DNA of 64,000 nucleotides from Lentzea cavernae. Its GTDB lineage: Bacteria > Actinomycetota > Actinomycetes > Mycobacteriales > Pseudonocardiaceae. The notes under the pieces are model-generated. The model worked only from the letters and a program-made list of their open reading frames with translations. It was not told the DNA's origin and did no database searches. Location: contig NZ_BNAR01000018.1 in the NCBI RefSeq assembly GCF_014653695.1, positions 1 to 64,000 of the forward strand, in the 5' to 3' direction. Positions 42,670 to 50,725 of the stretch are shown here, one piece after another; positions within the stretch are counted from its first letter, which is position 1; the number at the start of each line of letters is the position of its first letter. Made by a program: the position numbers and the translations under genes.

Positions 42670-43115
42670 ACACCTCTGGGTTGCGGCCTGCGGTGACCGT
42701 GAAGGTCCGCGGGCCCGAGGAGACCCTGGCGACGATCCGGGCCGCGATCGCAAACACCACGGCCGTGATGCCCCCGCTCGCCGCGCGAGAGGTGGCCAGC
42801 GAGCTGTCGCGCGCGGCGAACCTCGACGCCATCCGGGTCATGTCGTGGGAGTGCCGCGACCGCTGGCTCGAGCTGGCCGACGAGATCAACGCCTACGCAG
42901 ACTGCGCCCACCGCCACGTCGAGCACGAGGTGTTCCTCGCTGGCAGCACTCCGGATGACGCCGCTTTCACCCGACCCGCAGAAACCCACGGTGATGCGCT
43001 CGCTGCTGACCAGTGGCTCGTGGGCGCTGGCGCTGCGCACCGCCTCGTGATTCAGATGCGCGGCCCCTGGGTCATCGACCGCCCCGCCGCCGCCCACAAG
43101 GAGTCCTTCGCATGA
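42666..43115 (+). CDS. Hypothetical phage protein, 149 aa
   Basis: The ATG overlaps the upstream stop. The first 40 residues form a beta-helix pattern (AVTVKVRGPEETLATIRAAIANT), then helices (VASELSRAANLDAIRVMSWECRDRW is split by charged residues). No family recognised and no membrane segments. Confidence 0.7.
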   Translation: MNTSGLRPAVTVKVRGPEETLATIRAAIANTTAVMPPLAAREVASELSRAANLDAIRVMSWECRDRWLELADEINAYADCAHRHVEHEVFLAGSTPDDAAFTRPAETHGDALAADQWLVGAGAAHRLVIQMRGPWVIDRPAAAHKESFA

Positions 43116-43699
43116 CCGCCGATGAACCGCTGGCCGAGCTTAAGGAGTTGCGCGCCAAAGTGGCCGCGTACGAGGCGGGGGCGGCGTTCACCGTGCACGG
43201 CGGGGACCGGATCAATTCCGCGCAGATGTGGCGGATGCTGCTGGACGCCTCGGCTGAGTCGCGGCTGATCACGCTGGACGCGATGGTCGAGAACGGCTGG
43301 AACGCCAAGCGGTGCCAGGACGAGGGCCACGCCGACCGGCCAACACGTGAGGCGTTCGACGAGGCGTGTCGCTCGGTCGAGTTGCAGCGGCAGGCGCTCG
43401 TTGACGCGCTCGGCGGTGACCAGCCGGAGCAGAGGCTGCCGTTCGGGGATGCGGTCGGATTGGTGTGGAAGCTCGAACAGCTCCGCAAGAAGGGCGCGAG
43501 CCAAGCCGAATGGTCCGCGCGCTGGCAACTGGCGCAGATCCTCGGCATCAAGGACTCGCGGGTGACGTGGGACGCCGTGGTGGCCGAAGTGAGTGCGCTG
43601 GCCGAGTGTCCAAGGGGTCCGGCTCACCTGGCGTGGAACGCGGACGGGTACTGCCCTCGCTGCGGCGCGTTCGAGGGCGACCAGAAAGCGGTGCGCTGA
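43112..43699 (+). CDS. Hypothetical phage protein with C-terminal CxxC, 195 aa
   Basis: The N-terminal heptad helix (LAELKELRAKVAAYEAG) resembles a small coiled coil. The middle is helical and acidic, and the end has CPRCGAFEG, a half zinc ribbon. The ATG overlaps the upstream stop and the TGA shares a base with the next ATG. Function unknown. Confidence 0.7.
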   Translation: MTADEPLAELKELRAKVAAYEAGAAFTVHGGDRINSAQMWRMLLDASAESRLITLDAMVENGWNAKRCQDEGHADRPTREAFDEACRSVELQRQALVDALGGDQPEQRLPFGDAVGLVWKLEQLRKKGASQAEWSARWQLAQILGIKDSRVTWDAVVAEVSALAECPRGPAHLAWNADGYCPRCGAFEGDQKAVR

Positions 43700-44355
43700 T
43701 GAACATCCGCATCCTCTTTACCGTCGCCCGCGGCTACACCGACCAGGCCGGCATGCGCAGCGTGGTTGAGCTGATCCACGCCGCCCGACCGAACGCGGTG
43801 CTCGTGCACGGCGACTGTCCCGAAGGCGACCAGGACGTGGCCGCAATCTGGCGCGAGCTTGGCGGCGTCGACGAACCGCACCCGGCCGACTGGTACGGGC
43901 CGTGCCGCCCGAAGTGCCGGCCGCGCCACCGACGCCGCGACCGTACCGGCCGCGAGTACTGCCCGGCCGCAGGCCCGTACCGCAACCACGAGATGTTCGG
44001 CCCCGAGCCTATCCAGGAGACGCACGCCCTCCTGGCCAACGGCAGCCGCGGCGCCCGCGACACCGCCGAGATGTCCGTCCGGCTCGGCATCCCGACCTTC
44101 GCGTGGCCGCTCGGCGCCGGCACGGCGTCGGTTCCGAAGTTCCGGGCGGACCGGTTCCCGTGCGAGGTCACGGTCTTCTGCGACACGTGCGAGCACGAGG
44201 AGCGCGGCGACTACCTCGTCCACGAGAACGACACCGAGGACCGCCGCTACGGCTACGCCCGCGCCTATCTGCGCACGCAGGGCTGGCACTGCGACAGCAC
44301 CGGGGACTTCTGCCCCAACCACAACCCCCGCCAACTGTCCCTGGAGGACGCCTGA
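43699..44355 (+). CDS. SLOG/DUF2493-like nucleotide-binding protein
   Basis: 218 residues. The first 60 residues (IRILFTVARGYTD, AVLVHGDCPEGDQDVAAIW) follow the YspA/DUF2493 type of SLOG domain, a Rossmann-like fold that binds nucleotides or NAD-derived ligands. A Cys/Arg-rich middle and CDTCEHEERGDY zinc knuckle follow. SLOG proteins often sense nucleotide signals in defence systems, which is notable in a host that encodes several TIR NADases. The role here is inferred. TGATG overlaps bound the gene. Confidence 0.72.
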   Translation: MNIRILFTVARGYTDQAGMRSVVELIHAARPNAVLVHGDCPEGDQDVAAIWRELGGVDEPHPADWYGPCRPKCRPRHRRRDRTGREYCPAAGPYRNHEMFGPEPIQETHALLANGSRGARDTAEMSVRLGIPTFAWPLGAGTASVPKFRADRFPCEVTVFCDTCEHEERGDYLVHENDTEDRRYGYARAYLRTQGWHCDSTGDFCPNHNPRQLSLEDA

Positions 44356-45128
44356 TGTCGGTTCGCATTCTCACCAAGGACCTGCTGGCGCTGCTCAACG
44401 ACCACCTGCTCACCGCAGCTGAGGAGACGGGCCTCGCGGGCTGCGCCGGCATCCTGCTGCACACGTCGAAGGTCGAGGAGAACGCGGAAGTCGGCGCGGT
44501 GAACTGCCTGATCGCCACCTCGACGAACGGTCGGGTCGTCGGCCACTCGTGGGTCGAGGCCGGCGGCAGCATCCTTCCGACGCTCCTGCCGGTGAACTAC
44601 GTCCGTGCCCTGATCGAGAGCCTGAAGAAGCTCCTCAACAAGGACAACAAGAACGACCACGTCAGCGACCTCAGGCGAGACGGCGAGGACGTCGTCATCG
44701 CCGAGGACCCGGACCTGTTCGGCCACGGCTTCACCCAGCGGTTCGCCTGGAGCGACCTGGACACGTTCCCGCGCACTGTGTTCCCGCTGCTCGCTTCCGT
44801 GCACCTCACCGCGCCGAAGGACCTGAAAGCGGTGGAGAACCGGACGGACTACACCGCTTCGGCGCTCTCCGCGTTCCTCACGATCGCGAACCGGCACAGC
44901 GGCACCGTGTCGCTCTACCGCGTGCACCAGTCCATGAACGTCCACGTCCAGATCGGCGTGAGCTACCGCGGAGTCATCGCCCCCTCGAAGGGCTGGAACG
45001 ACTCCGACCTCGCCGACGGCCAGGCCCCGGACATCGGCGTGTACGCAGCCGACCTGCCGCCACTGCCCGACCCGGACGACGCCGAGACGGATACCGCTGA
45101 CACCGAGCCCGCAGGAGCGAACGCATGA
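44355..45128 (+). CDS. Hypothetical phage protein, 257 aa
   Basis: A soluble alpha/beta protein with an acidic tail (DPDDAETDTADTEPAG). It has repeated beta-rich segments (VNCLIATSTNGRVVGHSW, NVHVQIGVSYRGVIAP) that might form a clamp-like or substrate-binding fold, but I cannot assign it. It lies directly before the RNA-repair genes and overlaps the ligase start by four bases. Confidence 0.7.
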   Translation: MSVRILTKDLLALLNDHLLTAAEETGLAGCAGILLHTSKVEENAEVGAVNCLIATSTNGRVVGHSWVEAGGSILPTLLPVNYVRALIESLKKLLNKDNKNDHVSDLRRDGEDVVIAEDPDLFGHGFTQRFAWSDLDTFPRTVFPLLASVHLTAPKDLKAVENRTDYTASALSAFLTIANRHSGTVSLYRVHQSMNVHVQIGVSYRGVIAPSKGWNDSDLADGQAPDIGVYAADLPPLPDPDDAETDTADTEPAGANA

Positions 45129-46300
45129 GCACCCGCCTAGACGACCTGTTCGACATCCTCGACCTCGAGACCGCCATCGACGCGGGGTACGTGCGCGCCC
45201 AGCAGCACCCGCACCTCCCGCTCACGATCTTCAACTACACCGAGAAGGCGGCCTACGAGCGTGCCTGGACGCCCGTGACTAGGCAGTGCCGCGGCCTGAT
45301 CGCGGACTCGAACACCAGCGAGATCGTGGCGCGGCCGTTCCCGAAGTTTTTCAACCACAACGAGACCGAGGCCGCCGCGCTCGACTTCAACGAGCCGGTC
45401 GTGGTGACCGACAAGGCAGACGGCAGCCTCGGCATCCTGTACCCGACCCCGACGGGATGGGCGATCGCGACGCGCGGGTCGTTCGTGAGCGACCAGGCTC
45501 AGCACGCGACGGCCCTGTACCGCGGCAAGTACGGCTCGTGGACGCCGCCGCCGGGCGTCACCGTGCTCTTCGAGATCGTGTACCCGGAGAACAGGATCGT
45601 CCTCGACTACGGCGCCACCGACGACCTGATCCTGCTCGGGCTCGTCGACATCAAGACCGGGCAGACTCTCTCGGCCGGCGCGCACTTCCTCGGCATCGAC
45701 TGGCCTGGTCCCATCGTCGAGTCCTTCCCCCACGGGTCGCTGGCGGAAGCGCTCGCAGCCGAGCCGCGAGCGAACGCTGAAGGTCTGGTCGTTCACCTGC
45801 TCACCTCGGACCAGCGCGTGAAGATCAAGCAGGCCGACTACGTGGCGATGCACCGCATCGTCACCGGCTTCACCGCGCGGCGCCTGTGGGAACGCAATGC
45901 GGTGCACGCCACCCTCGCGGCACACCCCGACATGCCGATCAAGCGCGTCGCTCAACAGCTGCGCCTGGACCCCGTCGAGGCGCACGGGATCGTGGACGCT
46001 GGCACCGACTGGCTCGACGCGCTCCGCGCGAAGGCCCCCGAAGAGTTCCTCGCGTGGATCGACGCGACGATCCGGGACCAACAGCACGTCGCCGCCAACC
46101 TCATCGCCGAGGTGGGCGCCACCGCAGAACAGCTGGCGTTGCTACCGCGAAAGGACGCTGCCGCGCTGCTCGTCGACCACCCTCACCGCGGTCTCGTGTT
46201 CGCCGCGCTCGACGGCAAGCCGATCACCGCACAGGCCTGGGCATCGATCTACCCCGCCCATGAGCGTCCCTTCTGGACGAGAACCGAGGACGCCGCATGA
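45125..46300 (+). CDS. RNA ligase, T4 Rnl1-like
   Basis: 391 residues. The nucleotidyltransferase motif I is KADGS with Lys97 as the AMP-accepting lysine (VTDKADGSLGILY). Motif IV-like EGLVV is at 219-223 and motif V KIK at 233-235. A C-terminal helical domain follows, as in T4 RNA ligase 1, which seals broken tRNA anticodon loops. It overlaps the kinase/phosphatase gene by four bases, so the two make a complete end-healing and sealing pair able to undo host anticodon-nuclease attack. Confidence 0.9.
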   Translation: MSTRLDDLFDILDLETAIDAGYVRAQQHPHLPLTIFNYTEKAAYERAWTPVTRQCRGLIADSNTSEIVARPFPKFFNHNETEAAALDFNEPVVVTDKADGSLGILYPTPTGWAIATRGSFVSDQAQHATALYRGKYGSWTPPPGVTVLFEIVYPENRIVLDYGATDDLILLGLVDIKTGQTLSAGAHFLGIDWPGPIVESFPHGSLAEALAAEPRANAEGLVVHLLTSDQRVKIKQADYVAMHRIVTGFTARRLWERNAVHATLAAHPDMPIKRVAQQLRLDPVEAHGIVDAGTDWLDALRAKAPEEFLAWIDATIRDQQHVAANLIAEVGATAEQLALLPRKDAAALLVDHPHRGLVFAALDGKPITAQAWASIYPAHERPFWTRTEDAA

Positions 46301-47217
46301 ACCTCACCCTCACCGCGACCCGCGGCCTTCCCGGCTCCGGTAAAACCACCTGGGCTGAGGAGCAGCTCGCCCAGGCCAAGCCCGGAACCCTGGTGCGCTG
46401 CAACCGCGACACCTACCGGACGATGCTCCACGGCCGGCCATTCCATGGTGACCGTGTTCTCGAACACCAGGTCACCCTCGCCCAGCACAGCGCCATCGAA
46501 CGCATGCTCCGCGCCGGCGTGAGCGTCATCGTCGACGACACGCACCTCGCTTCGAGGTACCTCCGTGCAGTCGCTGGCATCGCGTGGCGGTGCGGAGCCG
46601 ACATCCAGGTACAGGACTTCACGCACATCCCGCTGGAGGAGTGCATCCGCCGTGACGCGCTGCGCGAAGGCCACGCCCAAGTCGGCGAGTACGTTCTGCG
46701 CAGCCTGCACCGGCGCTTCCTCTCCGGCCGAGCGCTCCCGCTGCCAATCCCGGAACCCGAACAGCCGATCGTCGGCCGACGGTACGTGCCGGACCCGTCG
46801 CTGCCAGCGGCCGTGATGGTCGACATTGACGGCACGGTCGCGTTGCACGGCGGCGTCCGCGACCCGTACGACACCAGCCGCTACCACCTCGACCGGCCCA
46901 ACATCGCCGTGATCACCGCTGTCCGATCGATGTTCCTGACCGGGCACGAGGTCGTGTTCTGCAGCGGACGGGACGAGACCTACCGCGACGAAACCGCGGC
47001 CTGGCTCGCCGAGCACGTCGAGGTCCCGTACGCGGCGCTAGTGATGCGCAAGGCCGGCGACCGCCGCCGCGACGACGTGATCAAGCTGGAACTCTTCGAC
47101 ACCCACATCCGCGACCGCTACCGCGTTACGTGCGTGTTCGACGATCGCGACCGGGTTTGCCGTGCCTGGAGGTCGATCGGGCTGACGGTCCTCCAGGTGG
47201 CCGAGGGGAACTTCTGA
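46297..47217 (+). CDS. Polynucleotide 5'-kinase/3'-phosphatase (Pnkp, T4 PseT-like)
   Basis: 306 residues. The N-terminal kinase has P-loop GLPGSGKT at 10-17 and a DDTHL lid-side motif near 80-84. The C-terminal HAD phosphatase has DIDGT at 176-180 and FCSGRDE and VFDDRD motifs. Together they convert 2',3'-cyclic phosphate and 5'-OH RNA ends to ligatable ends. The domain order matches T4 Pnkp. The gene is coupled to the RNA ligase upstream. Confidence 0.92.
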   Translation: MNLTLTATRGLPGSGKTTWAEEQLAQAKPGTLVRCNRDTYRTMLHGRPFHGDRVLEHQVTLAQHSAIERMLRAGVSVIVDDTHLASRYLRAVAGIAWRCGADIQVQDFTHIPLEECIRRDALREGHAQVGEYVLRSLHRRFLSGRALPLPIPEPEQPIVGRRYVPDPSLPAAVMVDIDGTVALHGGVRDPYDTSRYHLDRPNIAVITAVRSMFLTGHEVVFCSGRDETYRDETAAWLAEHVEVPYAALVMRKAGDRRRDDVIKLELFDTHIRDRYRVTCVFDDRDRVCRAWRSIGLTVLQVAEGNF

Positions 47218-48056
47218 TGGGCGCCTCAGGCTCTCCGCTGCGTGAGCCGATCCTTGCGGCTCACAAGCAGGGGTTGCTCAACCGGGAGATCGCCGCCGTG
47301 GTTGGGTGTCATCACCGCACGGTGGCCTACTGGCTCGGCAAGGCAGAGCTGAAGCCGAACCTTCTACGCGGCGAACCGCCCGAGAGGGTGGACGACGAGC
47401 ACTCCAGGTGTCGGAACTGCAGCACCGTGCAGCACAACAACGAGTTCCCGTTCGTTCGCGGGTTCGCAGATGGCCGGCGGCTTTCGATCTGCCGATGCTG
47501 CCGCGCCCACAATGCGCGGAAGTCGCTGGGTGCGTCGCCCGAGTCCTACTTCGCGGACCGGCAGAACCGGCTCCGCAATGGCGAACGAGGGGCTCGGCGT
47601 AGTCGGCAAGACATTGCGTACAAGCTGCCGGACGGATACCTCGCCGCGCTCTGGAACTACCAGGCTGGTCAGTGCTTCTATACCGACGTCGCCATGACAA
47701 TGAGCCTCGGCAACGGGCGTGACCCGGATGGCGTCTCGATCGATCGGGTCGATCCGATCCGAGGGTACGAGGTCGGCAACATCGTTCTGTGTCGTAGCCG
47801 GGTTAACACGATCAAGAGCGATGTCACGCTCGGCGAGCTGCAAGCTTGGATGCCGCAGTGGCACGAGCGGGTCGTGGAGTGCCTGCCCACGTTGGTTGAT
47901 GCCGTTGTCCCGCAGGAAGACGACACGCCGCGCGGCGCGACCGGTCGCCGCCTGCCCTCTTGGGTGATCGAGCGACGCGCCCGCATGGAACGACTTACGC
48001 GCGCCGCGAACGGCGGCGGTGACGAGCGCGATCCCGCGTTGGAGATCTCGGCATGA
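47217..48056 (+). CDS. HNH-type (homing-like) endonuclease with HTH
   Basis: 279 residues. An N-terminal HTH (LLNREIAAVVGCHHRTVAYWLG) and two CxxC knuckles (CRNCSTVQ, CRCCRAH) precede an HNH-like core, YTDVAMTMS and SIDRVDPIRGYEVGNIVLC, then NTIKSD. The layout is that of free-standing phage homing endonucleases, and its position right after the RNA-repair pair suggests a selfish insertion into that block. The start shares a base with the upstream stop. Confidence 0.78.
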   Translation: MGASGSPLREPILAAHKQGLLNREIAAVVGCHHRTVAYWLGKAELKPNLLRGEPPERVDDEHSRCRNCSTVQHNNEFPFVRGFADGRRLSICRCCRAHNARKSLGASPESYFADRQNRLRNGERGARRSRQDIAYKLPDGYLAALWNYQAGQCFYTDVAMTMSLGNGRDPDGVSIDRVDPIRGYEVGNIVLCRSRVNTIKSDVTLGELQAWMPQWHERVVECLPTLVDAVVPQEDDTPRGATGRRLPSWVIERRARMERLTRAANGGGDERDPALEISA

Positions 48057-48313
48057 GCGACGACCGCTGCAAGCACGAGATGTTGCCCGGCCAGTGCGCG
48101 AACTGCCGCGGCCTGGTCTCCGCCGAGGAACAGGCCGACACCGCAACCCAGGAGACTCGCCGCCGACTGCTCGCCCTGCCGGGCTGGTTCGCCGCCAACT
48201 ATCCCGGCAGCTGTGGCTGCGGCCAGCGTTTCCCGGTGGGTGCGGCGATCCGGTACAGCGACAACCCCGACACCAAATACCGCGCCGAATGCTGCGGAGA
48301 GGACACCCCATGA
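48053..48313 (+). CDS. Zinc-ribbon small protein, 86 aa
   Basis: Cysteine pairs CKHEMLPGQCANC and CGCGQ...ECCGE frame the protein, with a central helix. The ATG overlaps the upstream stop and the TGA overlaps the next ATG. Unknown function. Confidence 0.7.
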   Translation: MSDDRCKHEMLPGQCANCRGLVSAEEQADTATQETRRRLLALPGWFAANYPGSCGCGQRFPVGAAIRYSDNPDTKYRAECCGEDTP

Positions 48314-48828
48314 GCGCCCCGACCATCCACCCACCGTTGACCGACAACGACGACCAGCACCGCCAGCTTGCGCGCGGCGCGTTTACGGACGCGATGGCAC
48401 AACGGGAAACCCTCGCGGAGTACGACGAGTTCGACCTGACCCTGCCTACCTCCGACGTGGTGAACGAAGCCATCGGCGCCTGGCTCGGCACGGGCCTGGT
48501 ACACGAGTCCTACTCGGAGCGGGACTTGCGGGAAATCACGAGCGCGATCGTTGGCCGCGTCGCGACCGTGCTGGCGCTCGTCGGGTGGCAGCCGCCTGCT
48601 CGGCTGCTCGAAGGAGGCGGCGAGGCAGACCAGCCACCGACCGTGCGACAGTCCGAGGACAAGATCCGGGACCTGTGGAACGTCATCCAGATCTTCGTGA
48701 CCCGCTACCCCGGTTGCGAAACCACCATCACCGCGAAGGAACTCGAAGGGCGGTCCGACCTCGGCGTGGTGGTCGTCTCCGACCCGGAGCCGGACGGCAG
48801 CGTCCGCCTGAAGGTGCGGCAGCGCTGA
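48310..48828 (+). CDS. Hypothetical phage protein, 172 aa
   Basis: A soluble helical protein, acidic in the first half (DDQHRQLARGAFTDAMA). It ends in a short beta hairpin (LGVVVVSDPEPDGSVRLKVRQ). No family recognised. Four-base overlap at the start, one-base overlap at the end. Confidence 0.7.
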   Translation: MSAPTIHPPLTDNDDQHRQLARGAFTDAMAQRETLAEYDEFDLTLPTSDVVNEAIGAWLGTGLVHESYSERDLREITSAIVGRVATVLALVGWQPPARLLEGGGEADQPPTVRQSEDKIRDLWNVIQIFVTRYPGCETTITAKELEGRSDLGVVVVSDPEPDGSVRLKVRQR

Positions 48829-48944
48829 TGGGCTCGGGCGAAGAGTTCGCGAATGGCCGGGGCTGCTTCAACTTTGTGCTCATCCCCGCTGCCTTGCTCG
48901 CCGTCGTCCTGGCCTTCGGCGGGGAGCGGAGGCGTCGTGGCTGA
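48828..48944 (+). CDS. 38-residue membrane peptide
   Basis: A small frame whose ATG shares a base with the upstream stop (TGATG) and whose end overlaps the next gene by eight bases. It has a hydrophobic helix (FNFVLIPAALLAVVLAF) followed by a basic tail (ERRRRG), giving a single-pass, inside-positive topology. It could be a holin-like, anti-host or assembly peptide. Only context supports it. Confidence 0.55.
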   Translation: MGSGEEFANGRGCFNFVLIPAALLAVVLAFGGERRRRG

Positions 48945-49290
48945 GTGGAAAGTACGTGTCGGCTACCTGCCGCGTGAACTCGTCGACGAGATGAAGTCGC
49001 TCATGGACAAGATCCCGGACGAGAGCGTGCAGTACGAGGTGATGCGCTTCGTCGAGCGGGCGCACGCCAGCGGCTACGAGGCCGCGTACATCCGCTACCA
49101 GATCGAGGAGAGCTGGCGCCAGTTCCGCGCGAACGACACCGCGGCGAAACAGCCGCACGTCGTGGAACTCGACGCCACCCAGATCCCCGAACACCTGAAG
49201 ATCAGCGACGTCCAGGCGGTGTTCCGCGCCGCCGGACTGCAGGTGCAAATCGAGGTCGACGGCGCCGACCAGGGCAGCACAAGCCGATGA
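48937..49290 (+). CDS. Hypothetical phage protein, 117 aa
   Basis: The GTG at 48937 has GGAGG four bases upstream, inside the end of the small membrane-peptide gene. The protein begins EWKVRVGYLPRELVDEM, which looks like a ribbon-helix start, and continues as helices. The C-terminal part has a short beta-helix (DVQAVFRAAGLQVQIEV). Unknown function. Confidence 0.68.
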   Translation: MAEWKVRVGYLPRELVDEMKSLMDKIPDESVQYEVMRFVERAHASGYEAAYIRYQIEESWRQFRANDTAAKQPHVVELDATQIPEHLKISDVQAVFRAAGLQVQIEVDGADQGSTSR

Positions 49291-49631
49291 CCATCTCCGG
49301 TCCGTGGGAACCGTCGCAGTGGCCGCGCCGCGGCTGCTGCGGCGCCTGCGGACGGCCCGCGCTCGAGGCACCGTCTCGCCGCTGGTGGCACGACGGCCGG
49401 CCCTGTCTCGCGCGCTCGCAGTCGATGTGGACCGTGGACAGCCTCGACGTCCGCAGTGCGCTCGTGTTTGTGGCCGAGGGAGAACCGCTGCCAGAAGGGC
49501 CGACGCGCTGGCACCTGGATCCGACGGGCACCGACGAGCGCGGCATCCCGTCCGCGTTCGACCTGTGCAGGACCGATCACACCCAGACCGTGCGGGAGTG
49601 GCTCGCACGGCAAGCAGAGGAGACCGCATGA
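49287..49631 (+). CDS. Hypothetical phage protein with zinc knuckle, 114 aa
   Basis: CCGACGRPALE near residue 17 is a zinc-knuckle pattern. A Trp-rich segment (RRWWHDGRPC) and an acidic helix follow. Both ends overlap neighbours by four bases. Not recognised. Confidence 0.68.
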   Translation: MTISGPWEPSQWPRRGCCGACGRPALEAPSRRWWHDGRPCLARSQSMWTVDSLDVRSALVFVAEGEPLPEGPTRWHLDPTGTDERGIPSAFDLCRTDHTQTVREWLARQAEETA

Positions 49632-49894
49632 GCAACCCGTCCGACTACTCGACCTGGACGACCGACGACCACATCGCCAAGGCCGAGACACTCGCCAGCG
49701 AAGCCGACGCGATGGCCTCAAGCGACGTTGCTGCCTCGGCGGCCGCGCTGCGGCGCCAGGAGATCCAGCAGACCGTCGACCGCGCGCAGCTGCACGCCAC
49801 GCTGGCCACCCTCAAGAGGAGCGCGCCGGCCAGTGTGCCGACCCCGGCCAAGGCCAAGGCGACGACACGGGCGCCGCAGCCCGAAGTGGTGTAG
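49628..49894 (+). CDS. Small helical protein, 88 aa
   Basis: An Ala-rich helical protein (HIAKAETLASEADAMASS, AALRRQEIQQTVDRAQLHATL) with a Lys/Pro tail. The ATG overlaps the upstream stop. It resembles small phage coiled-coil proteins of no known role. Confidence 0.65.
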   Translation: MSNPSDYSTWTTDDHIAKAETLASEADAMASSDVAASAAALRRQEIQQTVDRAQLHATLATLKRSAPASVPTPAKAKATTRAPQPEVV

Positions 49895-49896
49895 CG

Positions 49897-50274
49897 ATGG
49901 ACTACGGGAACTTCGGCACGTACAACCCGGACCTGTGCGCCTGCGGCTGCAAGACCCCGGTGGAGGACAACGGTCTGACGCCTCGGTACGCGACCGCGAC
50001 GTGCCGCGAACGATGGGCCGCAGTCAGGATGCTCCGCCCAGAGGACCACGTCGAACCGGAACTGCTCGACGAGCACCCACAACCGCCTCCCCCGGCAGCT
50101 GAGCCCATCGCGGTCGAGGAGGTCGCGCAGGTACAGCAGGAGTTCGCTGAGCGAGTCATCGCCGAACCGGACGCCGGACCGGTCCGGCCAGCAGTCCCGC
50201 CCGGCATGCCGGTGCCGCCGAGGTCGACGTCGCTGCGGGAGGCGTTTCGCCAAGGCACCCGCAGGGTCTGGTGA
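49897..50274 (+). CDS. Hypothetical protein with N-terminal Cys motif, 125 aa
   Basis: The start YNPDLCACGCKTPV plus a later ATCRERW resembles a short zinc finger. The second half is Pro- and Val-rich (PPPAAEPIAVEEVAQ) and probably disordered. It is the last gene of the first early operon: a terminator follows 30 bases after the stop. Confidence 0.7.
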   Translation: MDYGNFGTYNPDLCACGCKTPVEDNGLTPRYATATCRERWAAVRMLRPEDHVEPELLDEHPQPPPPAAEPIAVEEVAQVQQEFAERVIAEPDAGPVRPAVPPGMPVPPRSTSLREAFRQGTRRVW

Positions 50275-50303
50275 CGGAGCCAGCAACGCCCAGTAACGAG
50301 AAC

Positions 50304-50334
50304 GGCCCCCGACGTCCACTGGACATCGGGGGCC
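50304..50334 (+). terminator. Terminator ending the first early operon
   Basis: GGCCCCCGA...TCGGGGGCC (50304-50312 with 50326-50334) plus inner GTCC/GGAC pairs form a stem with one mismatch and a three-base loop, starting 30 bases after the stop at 50274. It may also serve the leftward gene that ends at 50380. Confidence 0.75.
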
Positions 50335-50379
50335 TTCGCGCATTCGACAACCGCTTGCACCGCAATGGAAGGCTACCGG

Positions 50380-50604
50380 TCACGCCGCCTTGTCCGTGAT
50401 GGCGGGTGGGCGTTGGGGGAGTTCCGCACCGGGGAAGCGGAGCCACCAGCGCATGAACTGGATGAGCACGCTGCCGCGGTCACGGCCGGCGCTGCGCTCG
50501 AACGCTTTGAGGACGTGGCTGGGGCCTCGGAATGCGTAGGAGTCGTCCTTGGGGCCATCAGGTCCGGTGGGGCGTCCGCCCTTGCTGGGCTCGTCGGTTG
50601 CCAT
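50380..50604 (-). CDS. Small leftward protein, possible regulator, 74 aa
   Basis: 74 residues on the strand opposite its neighbours. The ATG at 50604 has GGAGG four bases upstream. Charged N-terminus (TDEPSKGGRP), then a helix-turn-helix-sized middle (SHVLKAFERSAGRDRGSVLIQFMRWW). The family is not recognised. It is divergent from the second early operon across the operator at 50646-50676, the usual place for a transcriptional regulator, so self-regulation is plausible. Confidence 0.65.
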   Translation of the reverse strand: MATDEPSKGGRPTGPDGPKDDSYAFRGPSHVLKAFERSAGRDRGSVLIQFMRWWLRFPGAELPQRPPAITDKAA

Positions 50605-50630
50605 CTCACCTCCTTGTGGGGTCGGTGATG

Positions 50631-50660
50631 AGGCTACCGTGAAGACGTCCGCTTTTGAAA
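50631..50660 (-). promoter_or_regulatory. Candidate leftward promoter
   Basis: On the minus strand TTTCAA (50660-50655), an 18-base spacer and TAGCCT (50636-50631, fitting TANNNT) would start transcription shortly before the Shine-Dalgarno of the gene at 50604. It overlaps the operator. Confidence 0.45.
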
Positions 50661-50676
50661 CTTGCAAAACAGGACG
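50646..50676. promoter_or_regulatory. Second operator copy (CGTCC...GGACG)
   Basis: CGTCC (50646-50650) and GGACG (50672-50676) with TTGCAAAACAGGACG at 50662-50676 match the immunity operator: the 15-base right arm differs from TTGCAGAACAGGACG (34431-34445) at one base. It lies between divergent genes, overlapping promoters on both strands. Confidence 0.75.
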
Positions 50677-50690
50677 GCATCCCGTACGTT
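50662..50690 (+). promoter_or_regulatory. Rightward early promoter P2
   Basis: TTGCAA (50662-50667), a 17-base spacer starting AACAGGACG, and TACGTT (50685-50690). It is the same -35, operator arm, spacing and -10 form as P1 at 34431-34459, and sits about 30 bases before the start at 50726 and after a terminator. Confidence 0.7.
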
Positions 50691-50703
50691 TTGTCTAACA
50701 AAA
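50689..50703. promoter_or_regulatory. Short palindrome TTTTGT-CTA-ACAAAA
   Basis: A 6-bp AT-rich inverted repeat with a three-base centre just after the P2 -10, at the presumed transcription start. It could be an additional operator half or a leader hairpin. Confidence 0.4.
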
Positions 50704-50725
50704 CCGGGTGAGCAGGGAGATCAAG

